A DNA stretch of 64,000 bases, from contig CM041084.1 of assembly GCA_023079485.1 (NCBI GenBank), positions 124,658,292 to 124,722,291 of the forward strand. Reading direction: 5' to 3'. The translations under genes were made by a program, and so were the position numbers. Every line of letters begins with the position of its first letter. The stretch's first letter is position 1. Below are positions 60,801-64,000 of this stretch, one piece after another. This stretch comes from Archilochus colubris. Lineage: Eukaryota; Chordata; Aves; Apodiformes; Trochilidae. The notes under the pieces are model-generated. The model saw only the letters and a list, made by a program, of their open reading frames with translations, had not been told where the DNA came from and made no database searches.

Positions 60801-61613
60801 AATATAAGAAATAATAAGAAAGTACAAAGTGGTAAAGTTAAACATTCTCTAGTATATTCCTCTTAACAGTTTAACCAGACATGGAAGGAACCATTCACCA
60901 AAATTACTATGTTCTACCAAGGGTATATATAGCCTTAAATTGGAAATGCATTTAACTTACATTAAACATTGGAATTATACATAAAGAAAAAAAAGAGCAC
61001 TATAAGTGACAAAAACCAAACCAAAACAAAAAAAACATCAGCAAGGTATTAAAACACATGCACGGATTTGTAAGTCAAATTTATTTACTCATATACATAC
61101 GGTACCATGGCCTATTTCTTATCTCCAATTAAGGAAACAAAGGGAGGATTTTCAGAGACGAGGGAAGTACTAGGGCTTAAGAAAGAAAGATTTGCAGGTA
61201 AGAATCCAAGAAAGGCCAGAAAGGCAGGTCAGGAAAAGCTGAGGTTGGTTTTTCCTTTGAATAAAAGAAATTCATGGCATGAGTTCTGCACAAAAATGCA
61301 ATATGCACCTATTATATATTAAAGGAAGCTCCCAGCTTTTAAACAACAATGAATGTTGTAACAGCCACTATAAGAGGAAAAATAGATTGGTAAGTCTTAG
61401 AAAATGCAAAACTGAAGAGTTAGATTTCTTTATTTTTCTGACTAATGCTCAGAGAAGGATCAAGAGAAGATGAGAGGAACTTGAAGTTTATACTGATGGC
61501 TGAGTCTGGTTCATCTAGTCCATGCTCTTACAAAGGTTGGACACAAACTACATCCACTTGAGCATCTTCAGTTACACTACATAAATAGAGTAATAAAGAA
61601 AAAAAGGACATAC
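54803..61613. other. Non-coding sequence
   Basis: AT-rich, free of recognisable CR1 or LTR copies for nearly 7 kb. Weak exon-like islands on the - strand at 58609-58652 and 60333-60427. Confidence 0.55.
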
Positions 61614-61691
61614 AGCCAGATCCCTCATTCACCAGCTCTGTCTCTTGATCTCCAGATTTCTCAACATTTTTAATTGAAGGAACACTTACAT

Positions 61692-64000
61692 CTGGAAGAA
61701 AAAACCAAATGCAGAAACTATCTTGTGTGACAATGGCCTTGTTTTAGAAATAAAACTAAGGGTTAAAATATTATCCTAATTTTTATTCTTCTCTTCTATT
61801 TTGCTTGTATATATGTGAGAATATGGCTGTGCAGGAATTTCTGGGTTTGACCCACCTTTTGAGCTCCTTTTTGATATTTTATTGACCATCAATTATCCAC
61901 AAGACTCTGGGCTGCATAGCATTGCTCCAGGTGGTGCTGCAATCAAATCCCATCACTCATTATTGTAGATAATGAAGCTTGGTTTCTTAAGGATTTGATT
62001 TTTATGGTTGATTGACTTTGAAGCCTAAAAATACAAACTCCAACTGAAACCTTCTCTTATGGCAGGCATTTTTAAGGGCTGGATAGCTTATTGTTTACCC
62101 TTTCTTTCACTGCTCCCTATTCTCCAGTGTTTAAAAGTGTGCAGTTCAATGATGTAGCTTTTTCTTTGTTTGCAGACCTTCAAGGGGAGATTTACAGAAA
62201 CTTTCTTCTATACTCCACCATCTACGTTAAGAAAGTTGGTAGGAATTTATCGGTCTCTGTAAGACAGTTTGAAGTTGGCCACTGAATTAAAAAAAGCTGG
62301 TATGGAGATGTAGGGGTAATTAGTCACTAGACACACATTCCATAAACATGTATCTTGCTTCCATGGGCAGTGAGGCTAAAATTATTTGCCATACACTGAT
62401 ATTCCAAAGAAAAGGTCAATTTATTGGGGAGGAAACACACAAAATCTTGCTACCAAAATATGAACAGAACAAACCAAACCATTTCTCTCCCCTTATTTAA
62501 ATGTCCTCCCCATGCCTTCTGCCTTCTAGCCAATTCTGGTCTCTTCCAGCTTCCTCCAGCTCCAAACTGAGCTGCTATGCTCCCACACCCTTCTGTTGCC
62601 CACTGGTTACTTTCATATGCCCAGACCTGAGGCCTCACTCTCCATTACCTGTTGCTATCTCCTCGGACACTTCAGCCACACCAAGCCTACCTACCAGCTG
62701 CTCCCAACCTCACTCTGTCTCAGCCCCACTTCCAAGCCAGAAGTGCAGACATGCTTCAAAACAGTAACCCTGTATGAAGCAAGAGACTTCAAAGAGTGGC
62801 TCAACTTTTGTCTGGTACAATTTCAAGAGAAAAAAGGTGTTACATGAACACATTTCACCTTGTTATCGGTGTGAAAGCAGCACTTGATAAAAAGATAACT
62901 GTATGCTTTCTCTGCCTTTCAAATACACTCCAGTATCTTCACATTAAATCTCAGCTTTCTGACTTCAGAGAAGACTTCCCAGTACCAGACTTAAAGCACA
63001 TGATTGTGTTCATTACAAAAGAAGATGAGGCATGCTGATCTGTAAATTTTATTTATTTTTTTTATTTTTTGCAAACCAAGTTCTCCCTCCAGTGTTGCTA
63101 TGGAATAGCCCACCAGAAACATCACCACTTTGATAGTTGTTTTAAAAGATTTTTAGGTTTTGGCACACAAACCTCTTGGCTTACAAGAAAAAGTAATAAA
63201 TTAATTGATGAATCACCAGTGTCTCAATGATGAATAACATCTGAAAAGACAATATCAAGGTATTGAAACAGTTGTATTCTCAAAACACAGAGCCATTGTA
63301 GACAATTGCTTTTCCCACTCTCACTCATTCTTTTGGTCTAGGAAAAAAGATTTTCCTTATTAATTCCAGATATATAGATAAAGAAACTATTATCTAAAAT
63401 CAGAGGCAAACAATTTTACAGATTTCTACTAACTGAATGTAAGCCTTTGCAATTTGTAATTTTTTAATTTCTCCACAATGCTGCTTAAAAAACCTTAATC
63501 ATTTTAATGCAATCAGACAATAAATTCTTGCTAGGCATCAAGTTAAATTAAGTGTGCCCAAGGTGATTACTGTTATGCATTATTTATGCAGCTACATATG
63601 AAAACCTCTTCGTATTACAGACTAGAACCTTATTGTGCCAAATACTGCATACATAATAGTAAAATCTATAACTCATCCCTTAAATGTGAAGCAACATATG
63701 CATACCTCAGAAAGATGAGAGAAAATATAAGGCAACAAATAATTTGAAAATGCAGTACCTGGGTTACTTAACCATTGTAAAAGAAGACTTTAAACTATAT
63801 GCACTAAAACCACGACCAAACTAGGATTCTATTTTAAGTATAACTTATACCATCATAAGGAAAAACCCTTGGCCCTTATTTACCATTTTAAAAAGATATT
63901 TTGTTATGATGATGTATACTTAGTATAAAGTTTTAGACACAAACAAACATATGTATATAAATAAAACACCTACATAGCTATACATACTCTGCTTTCAGAA
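61692..64000. other. Non-coding sequence to window end
   Basis: One exon-like island on + (62176-62238). A GC-richer block at 62490-62770, read on -, precedes an AATAAA (complement at 62421-62426) and could be an old LTR or a 3' gene end, but no boundary could be fixed. Confidence 0.5.

Noticed and set aside
62400..62830. Possible LTR or gene 3' end on - (AATAAA complement at 62421)
   Set aside because: GC-richer block and poly(A) signal only; no TG/CA ends, target duplication or protein similarity could be fixed.
1..64000. Neighbours of mammalian ATP6V0D2 (PSKH2, SLC7A13, WWP1)
   Set aside because: No kinase, amino-acid transporter, WW or HECT segment was recognised in any frame; the genes may lie outside the window.

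Overview
This is vertebrate nuclear DNA from a bird. It is AT-rich with large introns and intergenic space. Its dominant interspersed repeats are 5'-truncated CR1 LINEs with the avian/reptilian CR1 3' end (a short octamer-like tail of the ATTCTATGA type), and it carries short retroviral solo LTRs of avian type. The exact species cannot be read from the window. There are no bacterial features.

Only one protein-coding gene can be fully supported: ATP6V0D2, the d2 subunit of the membrane (V0) sector of the vacuolar proton ATPase. It lies on the + strand. All eight coding exons are present (25738-25867, 32238-32409, 34101-34279, 37262-37341, 39103-39180, 43361-43537, 44921-44998, 45519-45680). 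They join in frame to an uninterrupted 351-residue protein, followed by an AATAAA signal at 45955. Intron 4 uses a GC-AG splice pair. A possible TATA promoter with an AP-1 site and an E-box sits about 1.2 kb upstream of the start codon.

Layout. 1-25.7 kb: intergenic (or intronic for an unseen gene), with three CR1 pieces (one 1.7 kb with a broken reverse transcriptase), two short solo LTRs with perfect 6-bp target duplications, a 120-bp tandem duplication, and a few exon-like islands that I cannot assign. 25.7-46 kb: ATP6V0D2, whose introns 1, 2, 3 and 5 contain CR1 copies and, in intron 3, a third LTR of the same family joined to an odd GC-rich block. 46-64 kb: intergenic, with three more CR1 copies, an 806-bp solo LTR with a perfect 5-bp duplication, and several exon-like islands near 58-62 kb.

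The mammalian neighbours of ATP6V0D2 (PSKH2, SLC7A13, WWP1) were looked for and not recognised. The most unusual element is the 184-bp LTR at 17953-18136, whose two ends form 55-bp inverted repeats (51 of 55 matching), so it would fold as a near-perfect hairpin. I do not see convincing evidence of a wholly new multi-gene system here.
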